The notes: generated by a model from the letters alone, not told the origin. DNA of 64,000 bases from Actinacidiphila rubida (GCF_900110255.1 NZ_FODD01000007.1:186001-250000); one strand, 5' to 3'. Shown: positions 1 through 9,285, numbered from the stretch's first letter. Numbers and translations: made by a program.

Positions 1-1436
1 TCGAGCCCGCCATCCGCGAGGCCGCGTCCGTCCTGGCCGGCAACCACGGCATCCTCCAGGCGCACACCCTGACGGGCGGCGCCCAGGAGTGGCTTTTCAA
101 GCAGATCGACCCCGGCGGCCGGCTGGCCAGGATCAGCCCGTCCGGCTGGTGTCTGTGCAGCCAGAACGACCTCGAGCCGGTGCTGCTCGACTGCGCCCGC
201 GACCTCGGCGGCGACATCCGGTTCGGCACCGAGCTGATCTCCGCCGAGCAGGACGCCGACGGGGTGACCGCCGTCGTCCGCGACCGCGGGACCGGCCGCG
301 ACACCACCGTGGTCGCCGACTACCTGATCGCCGCCGACGGGCCGCGCAGCCCGGTCCGCGAGCGGCTGGGCATTCCCATGAACGGGCCCGGCGACCTGTT
401 CCACAACGTCAGCATCACCTTCCGGGCCCCCGGCCTGGCCGAGGCCGTCGGCGACCGCCGGTTCATCGTCTGCTACCTCACCAACCCCGACAGCCCCGGC
501 GCGCTGCTGCCCGTCGACAACGAGGAGGCCTGGGTCTTCCACGCCCCCTGGAAGCCCGACACCGGCGAGACGCTGGAGGACTTCGACGACGAGCGCTGCG
601 CGCGGCTGATCCGTACCGCCACCGGAGTGCCGGACCTGCGGGTGGAGATCACCGGGAAGGCGCCCTGGCACGCCGCGGAGCGCACCGCCGCCCGCTACGG
701 CCGCGGCCGGATCTTCCTGGCCGGGGACTCCGCGCACGAGATGTCGCCGACCGGCGCGTTCGGCTCCAACACCGGCATCCAGGACGCCCACAACCTGGCC
801 TGGAAGCTCGCCGCGGTGCTGCACGGCTGGGCCGGGCCCGCCTTGCTGGAGACCTACGACACCGAACGGCGCGCCGTCGCGCTGGCCACCGGCGCCCGGG
901 CCTCCGCCCGCTCCGCCGAGCACAGCCACCCCGGCTACGACGTCGCCCCCAGCGGCGGGCCGCAGGCCGGGATGCTCGCGGTCGTGCTCGGCTACCGCTA
1001 CCGGGCGGGCGCGGTGCAGGGTGCCGACGCGGACGCGCCGGTGATCCCCGAGGACTTCCGTCCCGTCACCGAACCCGGCGGCCGCGCCCCGCACATGTGG
1101 GTGCGCCAGGACGGGCGGCGGATGTCCACGCACGACCTGTACGAGCGGGTACCGGTGCTGCTCAGCGGCCCCGACGGCGGGGAGTGGCACCGGGCGGGCC
1201 TGCGGGTCGCCGAGCGCACCGGCATCCCGATGGAGTGCTACCGCATGGGCGAGGACCTGGTGCCCGAGGGCGGCGGCGACGAGGCCCCGGACTGGGCGCG
1301 GCTGCACGCCACCACCGACGAGGGTGCGGTGCTGGTCAGGCCCGACGGGTTCACCGCCTGGATCACCAAGGGCCCGGACGAGGACTACGAGCGGACGCTG
1401 GAGGAGGTGCTGGAGCGGGTGTTCCGCCGCGGCTGA
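1..1436 (+). CDS. FAD-dependent aromatic monooxygenase (5' partial)
   Basis: The C-terminal 477 residues of a class A flavoprotein hydroxylase are visible; the start and the N-terminal GxGxxG FAD motif lie before the window. Seen directly: a DG motif (YLIAADGPRSPVRERLGI) and the ribityl-binding GD motif (GRIFLAGDSAHEMSPTGAFG followed by NTGIQDAHNLAWKL). The tail has the thioredoxin-like C-terminal domain ending in VRPDGFTAWITKG, close to the RPDGxVAWR ending of polyketide and phenolic hydroxylases. Family knowledge: such enzymes use NAD(P)H and O2 to hydroxylate phenols or aromatic polyketides in the cytosol. The substrate cannot be told, and no biosynthetic cluster is visible in the window. 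It converges on the multicopper oxidase with a shared terminator between them. Confidence 0.9.
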   Translation, partial: EPAIREAASVLAGNHGILQAHTLTGGAQEWLFKQIDPGGRLARISPSGWCLCSQNDLEPVLLDCARDLGGDIRFGTELISAEQDADGVTAVVRDRGTGRDTTVVADYLIAADGPRSPVRERLGIPMNGPGDLFHNVSITFRAPGLAEAVGDRRFIVCYLTNPDSPGALLPVDNEEAWVFHAPWKPDTGETLEDFDDERCARLIRTATGVPDLRVEITGKAPWHAAERTAARYGRGRIFLAGDSAHEMSPTGAFGSNTGIQDAHNLAWKLAAVLHGWAGPALLETYDTERRAVALATGARASARSAEHSHPGYDVAPSGGPQAGMLAVVLGYRYRAGAVQGADADAPVIPEDFRPVTEPGGRAPHMWVRQDGRRMSTHDLYERVPVLLSGPDGGEWHRAGLRVAERTGIPMECYRMGEDLVPEGGGDEAPDWARLHATTDEGAVLVRPDGFTAWITKGPDEDYERTLEEVLERVFRRG

Positions 1437-1468
1437 CGGCACCGTGCGCCGGACGCATCCGGCGCACC

Positions 1469-1513
1469 CGCGCCGCGGGGCCGTACGCGGATCACGTACG
1501 GCCCCGCGGCGCG
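1469..1513. terminator. Bidirectional terminator hairpin
   Basis: A 19-bp perfect stem (arms 1469-1487 and 1495-1513, loop of 7) lies between the convergent stops at 1436 and 1539. There is no U-tract, as is usual in streptomycetes. Confidence 0.85.
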
Positions 1514-1538
1514 AGCACGAACGGGAGGGACCGGCCGG

Positions 1539-2807
1539 TCAGCCGGTCACCGTGTAGCCGCCCGCCATGCCGCGGGACATGTGGCCGGGCAGGTGGCAGT
1601 GGTAGAGCCAGTCGCCCGGGTTGTCCTCGGTGTACTCCACGGTCAGCGTCGTCGCCGGGCCGAGCACCTGCGAGTCCACCCATCCGGCGGCGGACAGCCA
1701 GCGGTGGCCGTGGATGTGGAAGACGTGGAAGGAGTTGCCGAGCGTCCCCACCCGCCAGCGCACCCGCTCACCGGTCCTCGCGGTGTACGTGGGCGCGTTG
1801 CCGACGAACGCGCCGCCGTTGCACAGCGACAGCTCGCCCTTCACCGACGGCGCCTCGCCGGGCGACACGTCGTGGAAGAACAGCACGAACTCCCGGTCCA
1901 CCTGCGGGGTCCGGTCGTCGGTGACGGCGATCATCCCGAACAGGCCGAGCGTCGCGCCGATCTCCGCCACCGCGCCGCCCGGCGCGGCCTGCGCGTCCCC
2001 GCCCGGGGGCGCGCCGTGCGCGTCCTTCGTGCCCTGCGTACTCTGTGCGCCCTGTGCGCCCTGCGGGCTGCCGCCGCCGGACGGGCGCGGCGGCGCCTGC
2101 GGCGTCGAGTGGTCGTGGTAGGGCCAACTCCCCACGGATCCCGGGGTGCACTGCCAGGTGTAGGTGTAACTGCCCTTGTAGGGAACGGCCGTTCCGGGCT
2201 TGTCGGGGGTGTCGGCCATCCACCCGCCGTCGCTGCCGGGGGAGTAGCGCACGCCGTGCGGGTGCATGCTGTGCGGCCACTTGTAGTGGGCGTCGTTGTT
2301 CCGGAAGTGCACGCGGATCGTGTCGCCGACGTGGCCGCGCAGCACCGGCCCCGGGATGCCGGAGTTCGCGCCGATGCCCTCCGGGCCGAAGTCGGCCGGC
2401 AGCGGGCTGCCCCAGCCGGGGCTGTAGGCGCGGAACCCGATCGCCTGGAACGTCGTCTGGTCGGCGGTGAACTTCGCCCCGGTCATCATGTCGTGGCCGT
2501 TGGGCACCGCGTTGTGCGGGAACGAGTCGGCCTGGACCCAGTACTCGCGCAGCCGGCCGGTGGGCGCGAACCGGTCGAGGGTGAACGGGTCGGCGGCGGG
2601 CCGGCCCGCCGGCCGCGTGGGCGCGGGGCGGGCCGCGGCGGACGCCTGCGGCGCCGCGGTCAGGCTCAGCGCCGCCAGGGCGCCGCCGCCGGTCAGTGCG
2701 CGCAGGAGGTTCCGGCGGCCGCTGCCGGGGCGCGGGTCATCTGCCGGTGCGGAAGCGGGGGCCGGAACCGGGGCTGAAGCCGGGTCCGACGCGGGGTCCG
2801 AAGCCAT
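1539..2807 (-). CDS. Secreted two-domain multicopper oxidase (laccase-like)
   Basis: A 422-residue protein. The start at 2807 is chosen for the GAGAGGA ribosome site just upstream; a longer reading frame exists but lacks one. The N-terminus has a Tat-like signal (RRNLLRALTGGG, then a hydrophobic stretch and AAPQASA). All four copper motifs are present: HPH (H182, H184), HDH (H231, H233), HIHGH (H364-H368) and HCHLPGHMSRGM (C404 as type 1 Cys, M414 as axial ligand). The size suggests a small two-domain laccase, a family that works as a trimer and oxidises phenols or metals with O2. An oddity is a low-complexity Gly/Gln/Pro/Ala insert of about 40 residues directly after the HDH motif. Substrate unknown. 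Confidence 0.9.
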   Translation of the reverse strand: MASDPASDPASAPVPAPASAPADDPRPGSGRRNLLRALTGGGALAALSLTAAPQASAAARPAPTRPAGRPAADPFTLDRFAPTGRLREYWVQADSFPHNAVPNGHDMMTGAKFTADQTTFQAIGFRAYSPGWGSPLPADFGPEGIGANSGIPGPVLRGHVGDTIRVHFRNNDAHYKWPHSMHPHGVRYSPGSDGGWMADTPDKPGTAVPYKGSYTYTWQCTPGSVGSWPYHDHSTPQAPPRPSGGGSPQGAQGAQSTQGTKDAHGAPPGGDAQAAPGGAVAEIGATLGLFGMIAVTDDRTPQVDREFVLFFHDVSPGEAPSVKGELSLCNGGAFVGNAPTYTARTGERVRWRVGTLGNSFHVFHIHGHRWLSAAGWVDSQVLGPATTLTVEYTEDNPGDWLYHCHLPGHMSRGMAGGYTVTG

Positions 2808-3267
2808 GGCGTCCTCTCGGGGTGCGAATGCGGGTGCGGGGCGGAGTCCCCGGGCGGGCAGGGGGACGGCGCCGGTCCGGCCCTGCCGGGTCCGGGCGCG
2901 GCGGTCTCCCACCCGCCACAGTCGTCACTACCCGGCCCGCCCCGCCGCCCGGTCCCGCCGGGCGGGTGACCTCCCCGGACGGGTGCCGCTCCGGCCGCCC
3001 CCGGCGCTCCCCGCTGACGTCCCGTCGTCAGCCAACTCCCCAAGCCGAGTTGGCGAGGTCTGACGGATCGACGGACACAGTTCCTGACGGATCGACGAAC
3101 ACCGGGTCTGACGCACCGCCACCCGAAGAGCGGAGCCGACCCACCCTGGCGGCTCTTCCGAGTGGCAGGGATCCGGAATGCGACTGACGGTGATCACGTC
3201 GCCACTGCACTTTCCAGGGCCGGCATGAAGCCGACCGGTGTACGTGTCGACGGAAGGAACCTTCTCC
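2808..3267. other. Intergenic region between divergent genes with repeats
   Basis: These 460 bases separate the multicopper oxidase from the Ser/His-rich protein gene and must hold both promoters. I see no convincing gene. An inverted repeat (GCCAACTC at 3031-3038, GAGTTGGC at 3047-3054) and a direct repeat (3060-3078 and 3084-3102) lie in the half nearest the repeat-protein gene and could be a regulator site. Confidence 0.5.
3060..3102 (+). repeat. Direct repeat, 19 bp, period 24
   Basis: CTGACGGATCGACGGACAC (3060-3078) recurs as CTGACGGATCGACGAACAC (3084-3102), a single mismatch. The repeat ends about 165 bases upstream of the start at 3268. It could be a regulator-binding repeat; no regulator is assigned. 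Confidence 0.6.
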
Positions 3268-4101
3268 ATGCGTACTGCTCGCACCGTTCTGGCTGGTGCC
3301 GCGCTCACCGCGTGCCTGGCCATCGCCGCGCCGGCCGCCCACGCCACGGGCGCCGTCAACGCCTACGACCCCAACAGCCACGGCCAGTCGTCCTCCAGCG
3401 ACCCCCAGTCGTCCCAGTCGTCCACGTCGTCGCAGTCGTCGCAGTCGTCCTCGTCGTCCTCGACGTCGCACCGGCCCGCGTCGTCCGACCACAGCGCGTC
3501 GTCGAACAGCTCGTCCGACAGCAGCTCGTCGGACAGCTCGGCGTCCTCGTCGGACCCGCACGGCGACCACCACGGTGACCACCGCCCGCACGGCGGCATG
3601 GACACCGGCGGCGGCGCGACGGCCCTGGCCCCGGGCGCGTACGACCCGAACAACCACCCGAACGGCCGTCCGTCCGCGGGCACCGACAGCTCCTCCAGCT
3701 CGTCCGACAGCAGCGCGTCGTCGAACAGCTCGTCCGACAGCAGCTCGTCGGACAGCTCGGCGTCCTCCTCGGACCCGCACGGCGACCACCACGGTGACCA
3801 CCGCCCGCACGGCGGCATGGACACCGGCGGCGGCGCGATGGCCCGCGCGATCGGCGCCTACGACCCGAGCGGCTCCGGCTCCGGCTCCGACTCCTCCAGC
3901 TGGGGTGGCGGCGACCAGTCCGGCTCCTCCAGCTGGGGTGGCGGCGAGCGCCCGCACGGCGGCATGCACACCGGTGGCGGCGGCATGTCGCTGGCCTCCG
4001 GCGGCGGCCTGGCGGCCGGCTCCGTGCTGCTGCTCGGCGGCCTCGGCGCGGGCGCGGTCGTGCTGCGCCGTCGCCGTGGCGCCGGCGCCACGATGGCCTG
4101 A
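3268..4101 (+). CDS. Secreted Ser/His-rich repeat protein with membrane-anchor tail
   Basis: A 277-residue protein starting after a GGAAGGA ribosome site (3252-3258). It has a Sec signal peptide (MRTARTVLAGAALTACLAIA, cleavage near AHA), then long Ser/Asp-rich stretches. Three copies of an RPHGGM-x-TGGG module follow, two of them preceded by the His/Asp block DPHGDHHGDH. The tail has a hydrophobic helix (LAAGSVLLLGGLGAGAVVL) followed by RRRR, the shape of a cell-wall sorting signal, but neither LPxTG nor LAxTG is present; the nearest string is LASGG. The His/Asp blocks could bind divalent metal (inference). A class F sortase follows 166 bases downstream. Not a family I recognise; probably cell-surface. 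Confidence 0.8.
   Translation: MRTARTVLAGAALTACLAIAAPAAHATGAVNAYDPNSHGQSSSSDPQSSQSSTSSQSSQSSSSSSTSHRPASSDHSASSNSSSDSSSSDSSASSSDPHGDHHGDHRPHGGMDTGGGATALAPGAYDPNNHPNGRPSAGTDSSSSSSDSSASSNSSSDSSSSDSSASSSDPHGDHHGDHRPHGGMDTGGGAMARAIGAYDPSGSGSGSDSSSWGGGDQSGSSSWGGGERPHGGMHTGGGGMSLASGGGLAAGSVLLLGGLGAGAVVLRRRRGAGATMA
3484..3843 (+). repeat. In-frame 141-bp direct repeat inside the Ser/His-rich gene
   Basis: Bases 3484-3624 and 3703-3843 are nearly identical (about five mismatches in 141), offset by 219 bp or 73 codons. This implies a recent in-frame duplication and possible copy-number variation between strains. Confidence 0.85.
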
Positions 4102-4134
4102 TCCGGTCCTGACCGGCAGTCGCACGCCCTGAAC

Positions 4135-4169
4135 GGCGTGGCCACCGCCCCCGCGGCGGTGGCCACGCC
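4135..4169 (+). terminator. Terminator of the Ser/His-rich gene
   Basis: A perfect 15-bp stem (4135-4149 and 4155-4169) with loop CCCGC sits 33 bases after the stop at 4101. It separates this gene from the sortase gene, so the two are probably transcribed separately or with attenuation. Confidence 0.8.
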
Positions 4170-4267
4170 CGTCCTGTTCCCGGCCCCGGACCCCGGCCCG
4201 GACCCCGGGCAGCACCCGCACCACCCGTTCCCGCCCGCCCGGGCGGGCCGTTGAAAGGCAGCGCCTC

Positions 4268-4975
4268 ATGGCCGTGCAGCATCCGCCGACCGGCGGGCCG
4301 GCGCCGGATCCCGCACCGGCGCGCGACAGCGGATCCCGCGTCCTGCGCTGGGCCGCCGCCGCGGCACTCCTCGGCACCCTCCTGGTCTACAACTCCCTGA
4401 ACCCGTCGTCCTCCGACACCGCCAACGGGGTCCCCGTGCCACCGGTCTCCACCGGCTCCGCGGCCACCTCCGCGGGTGCGCCCTCCGCCCCCGGCAGCAC
4501 GGAACCCGGGATGAGCCCCTCGGTGCCCACCAAGCTGTCGATCCCCTCCATCGGCGTCGACGCCCCGTTCGTGCCGCTGACGCTCGGCTCCGACGGCACG
4601 CTGACGCCGCCGCCGATGAGTACCCCCAACGTCGTCGGCTACTACGCCGGCGGGCCCACCCCGGGCGAGAAGGGCGACGCGATCGTCGCCGGGCACGTCG
4701 ACACCAAGACCGGGCCCGCGGTGTTCCTGCTGCTGTCGCTGGTCAAGCCGGGCGCCACGGTGTCCGTCAGCCGCGCCGACAGCTCGACGGCCACGTTCAA
4801 GGTCGACTCCGTGCAGACCTTCTCCAAGTCCTCGTTCCCCGACCAGAAGGTGTACGGCGACACCCAGGACCCCGAGCTGCGGATCATCACCTGCGGCGGC
4901 ACCTTCGACCGGACCAAGCAGGACTACCAGGACAACGTGGTGGTCTTCGCCCATCTGGTGTCGTCCAAGAGCTGA
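4268..4975 (+). CDS. Class F sortase
   Basis: A 235-residue protein with an N-terminal membrane helix (about residues 24-42) and a Ser/Pro-rich spacer. The sortase barrel runs from about residue 80 (PTKLSIPSIGVDAPFVPL). The catalytic triad is visible as H143 (AGHVD), C209 (IITCGG) and R215 (TFDRT). The ITCGG context and short length fit the actinobacterial class F group rather than classes A or E. The active site would face outward, cleaving a sorting signal and transferring the protein to the wall or another nucleophile. Natural substrates of class F enzymes in streptomycetes are poorly known; the protein encoded just upstream is a candidate. Confidence 0.88.
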   Translation: MAVQHPPTGGPAPDPAPARDSGSRVLRWAAAAALLGTLLVYNSLNPSSSDTANGVPVPPVSTGSAATSAGAPSAPGSTEPGMSPSVPTKLSIPSIGVDAPFVPLTLGSDGTLTPPPMSTPNVVGYYAGGPTPGEKGDAIVAGHVDTKTGPAVFLLLSLVKPGATVSVSRADSSTATFKVDSVQTFSKSSFPDQKVYGDTQDPELRIITCGGTFDRTKQDYQDNVVVFAHLVSSKS

Positions 4976-5130
4976 GTCTTATGCCGTCCCTTGGCCATCC
5001 TTAAGCCCGTCATAAGAACCCGGGCGACGGCCCTCAACTGGGCTTTCGTCCGATCCGTGACCGCTAGCGTGCTGCCCGCGCCACCGCACCCCGGTACCCC
5101 CGGGTCCCCCCATTCCGAGGCAGGCAGCAC

Positions 5131-6627
5131 ATGGCAACCACTCACCGCCGCCGTCCCAGCCGCACGGTGCAGCTGATCGGCGCCGCCACCGCCGCGGCCG
5201 CGGCAGCCGGCGGGGCCTTCGCCCTCGCCGGCTCCGCGAGCGCCGCGACGGTCGGCGCCGCCTACGCCAGGACCAGCGACTGGTCGACCGGCTACACCGG
5301 GCAATACACCATCACCAACTCCACGGGCAGTGCCCTCGACGGCTGGACGCTGAGGTTCGACCTGCCCGCCGGCACCGCCGTCAGCTCGCTGTGGAACGGC
5401 GACTACACCGTCTCGGGGCAGACCGTCACGGTGAAGCCGGCCGGCTGGAACGCCACCGTCGCGCCCGGCGCGTCCGTCGAGGTCGGCTTCGTCACCAAGG
5501 CCGCCGCGCACGCCGCCGACCCCGTCGACTGCCTGATCGACAACGCCAAGTGCTCCGTCGACGACAGCCCGGCGCCCACCCCGACCGGCCGTCCCACCCG
5601 TACGGCGACGGCCACCGCGACGCCGACCCGCACCGCGACCGCGACGCCCACGCCGACGCCGACCCGCACCGCGACCACGGCGCCCACCCCCACCCCCACG
5701 CCGACCGCGGGCACCGGCGGCGGCTCCACCTCCGGCGGCGGCTTCGCCCCCTACGTCGACACCTCGCTGTACCCGGCGTACGACCTGACCGGCGCGATGA
5801 AGGCCAACGGCGTCAAGCAGTTCAACCTGGCCTTCGTCGTCTCCGGCGGCGGCTGCACCCCGAAGTGGGGCGGTGTCACCGACCTCGGCAGCGACGCGGT
5901 CGCCGCGCAGATCGGCGCGGTCCGCGCGGCCGGCGGCGACGTCCGGGTCTCCTTCGGCGGCGCCAACGGCACCGAACTGGCCGCCGCCTGCTCCTCCGCG
6001 GCCGACCTCGCGGCCGCGTACGGCAAGGTCGTCGACCAGTACAAGCTGACGAAGGTCGACTTCGACGTCGAGGGCGGCGCGCTCCCCGACACCGCGAGCA
6101 ACACCCGGCGCGCCCAGGCCGTGGCCCAGCTCCAGCGGACCCACAGCGGCCTGCAGGTCTCGTACACCCTCCCGGCGATGCCCACCGGTCTCACCCAGGA
6201 CGGCATCGACCTGCTGTCGAACGCCAAGGCCAACGGCGTGGACGTGCACGCGGTCGACATCATGGCGATGGACTACGGCTCGTCCTTCGGCGGCGACATG
6301 GGCCAGTACGCCATCGACGGCGCCACCGCCACGCAGGCCCAGGTCAAGAGCGTGCTCGGGCTGTCCGACACGGCAGCCTGGCAGAAGATCGCGGTCACCC
6401 CGATGATCGGCGTCAACGACGTGAGCAGCGAGACGTTCACCGTCGCGGACGCCACCAAGCTGGTGAACTTCGCCCGGAGCAAGGGCATGGCCTGGCTGTC
6501 GATGTGGTCCGCGTCCCGTGACAGGCAGTGCGCGGGCGGCGCCCAGAGCTGGGCCGACCCGACCTGCAGCTCCGTCGTCCAGAGCGCCGGCGCCTTCTCC
6601 CAGGCGTTCGCCGCCTACACCGGCTGA
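5131..6627 (+). CDS. Secreted CBM2-GH18 chitinase
   Basis: A 498-residue protein. Order: twin-Arg-like or Sec signal peptide (HRRRPSRTVQLIGAATAA, cleavage near ASA), CBM2 carbohydrate-binding domain (about residues 42-140, with SDWSTGYTGQYTITNSTGSA and the WNG signature), a Thr/Pro linker (about 150-197), then a GH18 barrel. The catalytic signature is KVDFDVEGG with E314 as acid/base, and the MAMDYG strand that ends in the conserved Tyr is present. The barrel resembles the subgroup of bacterial chitinases related to Pyrococcus ChiA rather than ChiA/ChiC of Streptomyces. Role: extracellular chitin hydrolysis with substrate-assisted catalysis. It converges on bglC. Confidence 0.9.
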   Translation: MATTHRRRPSRTVQLIGAATAAAAAAGGAFALAGSASAATVGAAYARTSDWSTGYTGQYTITNSTGSALDGWTLRFDLPAGTAVSSLWNGDYTVSGQTVTVKPAGWNATVAPGASVEVGFVTKAAAHAADPVDCLIDNAKCSVDDSPAPTPTGRPTRTATATATPTRTATATPTPTPTRTATTAPTPTPTPTAGTGGGSTSGGGFAPYVDTSLYPAYDLTGAMKANGVKQFNLAFVVSGGGCTPKWGGVTDLGSDAVAAQIGAVRAAGGDVRVSFGGANGTELAAACSSAADLAAAYGKVVDQYKLTKVDFDVEGGALPDTASNTRRAQAVAQLQRTHSGLQVSYTLPAMPTGLTQDGIDLLSNAKANGVDVHAVDIMAMDYGSSFGGDMGQYAIDGATATQAQVKSVLGLSDTAAWQKIAVTPMIGVNDVSSETFTVADATKLVNFARSKGMAWLSMWSASRDRQCAGGAQSWADPTCSSVVQSAGAFSQAFAAYTG

Positions 6628-6766
6628 CCCCCCTCCGGCCGGACATCCCCTCCGGCCGGACGCCGGTCCGCCCGCGGTGTTCCTCTCCCACCCCCACGGG
6701 AGAGGAGCGCCGCGGGCGCCCGCGTTCGGGTGCAGGTCCCCGGGCGGGCGCGGAGGGCAAGGAAAA

Positions 6767-6806
6767 GGAGCGGTACGGCAGCACCCTCGAACTGCCGCAC
6801 CGCTCC
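6767..6806. terminator. Bidirectional terminator between chitinase and bglC
   Basis: A 15-bp stem (6767-6781 and 6792-6806, one wobble pair, loop of 10) sits between the convergent stops at 6627 and 6820. The rest of the 192-base gap shows nothing else. Confidence 0.75.
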
Positions 6807-6819
6807 CCTCACCGTTCCT

Positions 6820-8301
6820 TCAGGACGTCCCGTCCTCCTCCGGGCTGTCCGGAAGGACGTTGTCGCGCGCCACCGCCGCGTACCAGTGGGCGCTCTGCTT
6901 GGGAATCCGGCGCTGCGTGCCGAAGTCGACGTAGACCGCGCCGAACCGCTTGCTGTACCCGTACGCCCACTCGAAGTTGTCCATCAGGGACCACAGGAAG
7001 TAGCCGCGCACGTCCGCGCCGTCGGCCAGCGCCCGGTGCACCGCCGACAGGTGGCCGCGCAGGTACGCGATCCGGTCCGGGTCGTTGACGGTGCCCTCGG
7101 GCGAGATGTAGTCGTCGTACGCGGCGCCGTTCTCCGTGACCATCATCGGCAGCCCCGGGTGCTCCCGGTGGATCCGCATCAGCAGGTCGTACAGGCCGCT
7201 GGCGTCCACCGCCCAGCGCATCGCGGTCGTCTCGCCGGGCGCCAGGTGGAACGCCACGTGCTCCGAGCCGGGCCACGGCGAGTGGTCGCTGGCGCCGTGC
7301 CCGTCGTTGCGCGGGAGCCCGGCACCGTCCACGTGCGCCCTGCCGTCCGAGACCAGCGTCGGCGTGTAGTAGTTGATGCCCAGCAGGTCGATGGGGCGGG
7401 AGATCTCCGCCAGGTCGCCGTCCTTGACCAGCCGGTCCCAGTCGACGATGTGGCCGGTGTCGGCCATCACGTCCGCCGGGTAGGCGCCGTCGAGGATCGG
7501 CCCGAGCCACACCCGGTTGCCGACCGCGTCGATCCGGCGCGCGGCGTCCAGGTCGGCCGGGGAGGTGCTGAGCGGCCGGATCTGGTGGAGGTTGAGGGTG
7601 ATCGACGTCTGGGCCGTCGACGGGAGCAGCGAGCGCAGCGCCCCGATGGCCCGGCCGTGGGCCAGGTTGAGGTGGTGCACCGCCTTCAGCGCGGCCTCCG
7701 GGTCGGTGCGGCCCGGCGCGTGCACGCCGGAGCCGTAGCCCAGATACGCCGAGCACCAGGGCTCGTTGAGCGTCGTCCAGAACGGCACCCGGTCGCCCAG
7801 CGCCGACGCCACGATCTCGGCGTACTCGGCGAACCGCTCGGGGGTGTCCCGGACCGTCCAGCCGCCGATGTCCTCCAGGTCCTGCGGCAGGTCCCAGTGG
7901 TAGAGGGTGGCGACCGGCGTGATGCCCTTCTCCAGCAGCTCGTCGACCAGCTGCCGGTAGAAGTCCAGGCCGCGCTGCACGGCCGGGCCCCGGCCGGTGG
8001 GCTGCACCCGCGACCAGGACACCGAGAAGCGGTACGCGGCCAGGTTCAGGTCCGCCATCAGGGCGACGTCGTCACGGAAGCGGTGGTAGTGGTCGGCCGC
8101 GATGTCACCCGTGTCCCCGTTGTGGACGCGGCCGGGCGTGTGGCTGAAGGTGTCCCAGATCGAGGGGGTGCGGCCGTCCTCGGCCGCGGCGCCCTCGATC
8201 TGGTAGGCGGCAGTGGCCGCCCCCCAGACGAAGCCGGGGGGGAAGCGGTACGAGGCCGGGCTCTGCGAGAGCTCGGGACTCTCGGAACGGACAGCTGTCA
8301 T
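6820..8301 (-). CDS. bglC: GH1 beta-glucosidase (cellobiase), BglC type
   Basis: A 493-residue protein without a signal peptide, so cytosolic. GH1 hallmarks: [19 protein letters not shown] at the N-terminus, acid/base E180 in TLNEPW, nucleophile E390 in VTENGA, and the C-terminal [17 protein letters not shown] block. It hydrolyses imported cellobiose and cello-oligosaccharides to glucose. It is the last gene of the cebE-cebF-cebG-bglC unit, 61 bases after cebG, the same order as the studied Streptomyces ceb loci in which BglC breakdown of cellobiose resets CebR. No operator lies directly in front of it, so expression should come from the cebE promoter. Confidence 0.95.
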   Translation of the reverse strand: MTAVRSESPELSQSPASYRFPPGFVWGAATAAYQIEGAAAEDGRTPSIWDTFSHTPGRVHNGDTGDIAADHYHRFRDDVALMADLNLAAYRFSVSWSRVQPTGRGPAVQRGLDFYRQLVDELLEKGITPVATLYHWDLPQDLEDIGGWTVRDTPERFAEYAEIVASALGDRVPFWTTLNEPWCSAYLGYGSGVHAPGRTDPEAALKAVHHLNLAHGRAIGALRSLLPSTAQTSITLNLHQIRPLSTSPADLDAARRIDAVGNRVWLGPILDGAYPADVMADTGHIVDWDRLVKDGDLAEISRPIDLLGINYYTPTLVSDGRAHVDGAGLPRNDGHGASDHSPWPGSEHVAFHLAPGETTAMRWAVDASGLYDLLMRIHREHPGLPMMVTENGAAYDDYISPEGTVNDPDRIAYLRGHLSAVHRALADGADVRGYFLWSLMDNFEWAYGYSKRFGAVYVDFGTQRRIPKQSAHWYAAVARDNVLPDSPEEDGTS

Positions 8302-8362
8302 GCGGGGACTCCACGGAATCAGGGGGTCGTCGGGAGGAGTGGGGGAGCGCGGGCGCGCGGGC

Positions 8363-9283
8363 TCAGCTCTTCACGGCACCCGCCGTGATGCCGCTGACGA
8401 TCTGCCGGCCCAGCACGGCGAAGACCAGCAGCAGGGGCAGCGTGGAGACCAGCGCGGCGCAGACCACCACGGCGTGGTCGATCGAGTGGTTGCCGGCCCC
8501 GACGCCGGCCAGCGCGACCTGGACCGTCGGGTTCTGCTGGCTGAGGGCGATGAACGGCCAGAAGAAGTCGTTCCAGGACTGGACGAACACCAGCATGCCC
8601 AGCACCGCCATGGCCGGCCGGGCGATCGGGAACACCACGTGCCAGATGATCCGCAGGCTGTGCGCACCGTCCACGCGGGCCGCCTCGACGAGTTCGATGG
8701 GCAGCGCCTCGGCGAGGAACTGCCGCATGAAGAACACGCCGAACGCCGCGACCAGCGACGGCAGGATCACCGACTGCAGGTGTCCGACCCAGCCCGCCTT
8801 GGTGATGATCTGGTACAGCGGGATCACGGTGAGCTGCGGCGGGACCGTCATCGTGGCGACCACCACGGTCAGCAGCGCGTTGCGGCCGCGGAACTCCAGC
8901 TTGGCGAAGGCGAATCCGGCCAGGGTGGCGAACAGCACCGTGCTGAACGCGACGGTGCCCGCCACGATCGTCGAGTTGATCAGGGCCGTGGTCATGTCGA
9001 CCTGGTCCCAGACGATCTTCAGGTTGTCGATCAGGTGGCTGCCGGGCAGCAGCGGCGTGGGCGGCGTGACGATGTCGGTGTCGGTGTGCGACGCCGCGAC
9101 GACCGTCCAGTAGAGCGGGAACAGCGAGACCAGCGTGGCGATGATCAGGAACGCATACGCGATCGGGCCGCCGTTCTGCTGCTTGCCCGCACCGCCCACG
9201 CGCAGCCGGCGCCGTGCCCGCCGGGGCGCGGCCGAGGAGTGCCGGGCTCCGGAGGACCGGACCGGCTCGGTGAGTTGTGCCAT
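8363..9283 (-). CDS. cebG: Cellobiose ABC transporter permease CebG
   Basis: A 306-residue integral membrane protein of the MalG type with six predicted helices. The conserved EAA loop is [24 protein letters not shown]. The N-terminal extension is basic and cytosolic. It pairs with CebF to form the channel for cellobiose/cellotriose delivered by CebE. It starts 2 bases after the cebF stop, so the two are translated together. No ATP-binding subunit is encoded nearby; in streptomycetes this part is supplied by the shared MsiK ATPase elsewhere in the genome. Confidence 0.92.
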   Translation of the reverse strand: MAQLTEPVRSSGARHSSAAPRRARRRLRVGGAGKQQNGGPIAYAFLIIATLVSLFPLYWTVVAASHTDTDIVTPPTPLLPGSHLIDNLKIVWDQVDMTTALINSTIVAGTVAFSTVLFATLAGFAFAKLEFRGRNALLTVVVATMTVPPQLTVIPLYQIITKAGWVGHLQSVILPSLVAAFGVFFMRQFLAEALPIELVEAARVDGAHSLRIIWHVVFPIARPAMAVLGMLVFVQSWNDFFWPFIALSQQNPTVQVALAGVGAGNHSIDHAVVVCAALVSTLPLLLVFAVLGRQIVSGITAGAVKS

Positions 9284-9285
9284 GG

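Noticed and set aside
5575-5715. Short tandem repeats in the chitinase gene resembling a minisatellite or repeat array
   Set aside because: They encode the Thr/Pro linker between CBM2 and GH18; no CRISPR-like spacing or spacers.
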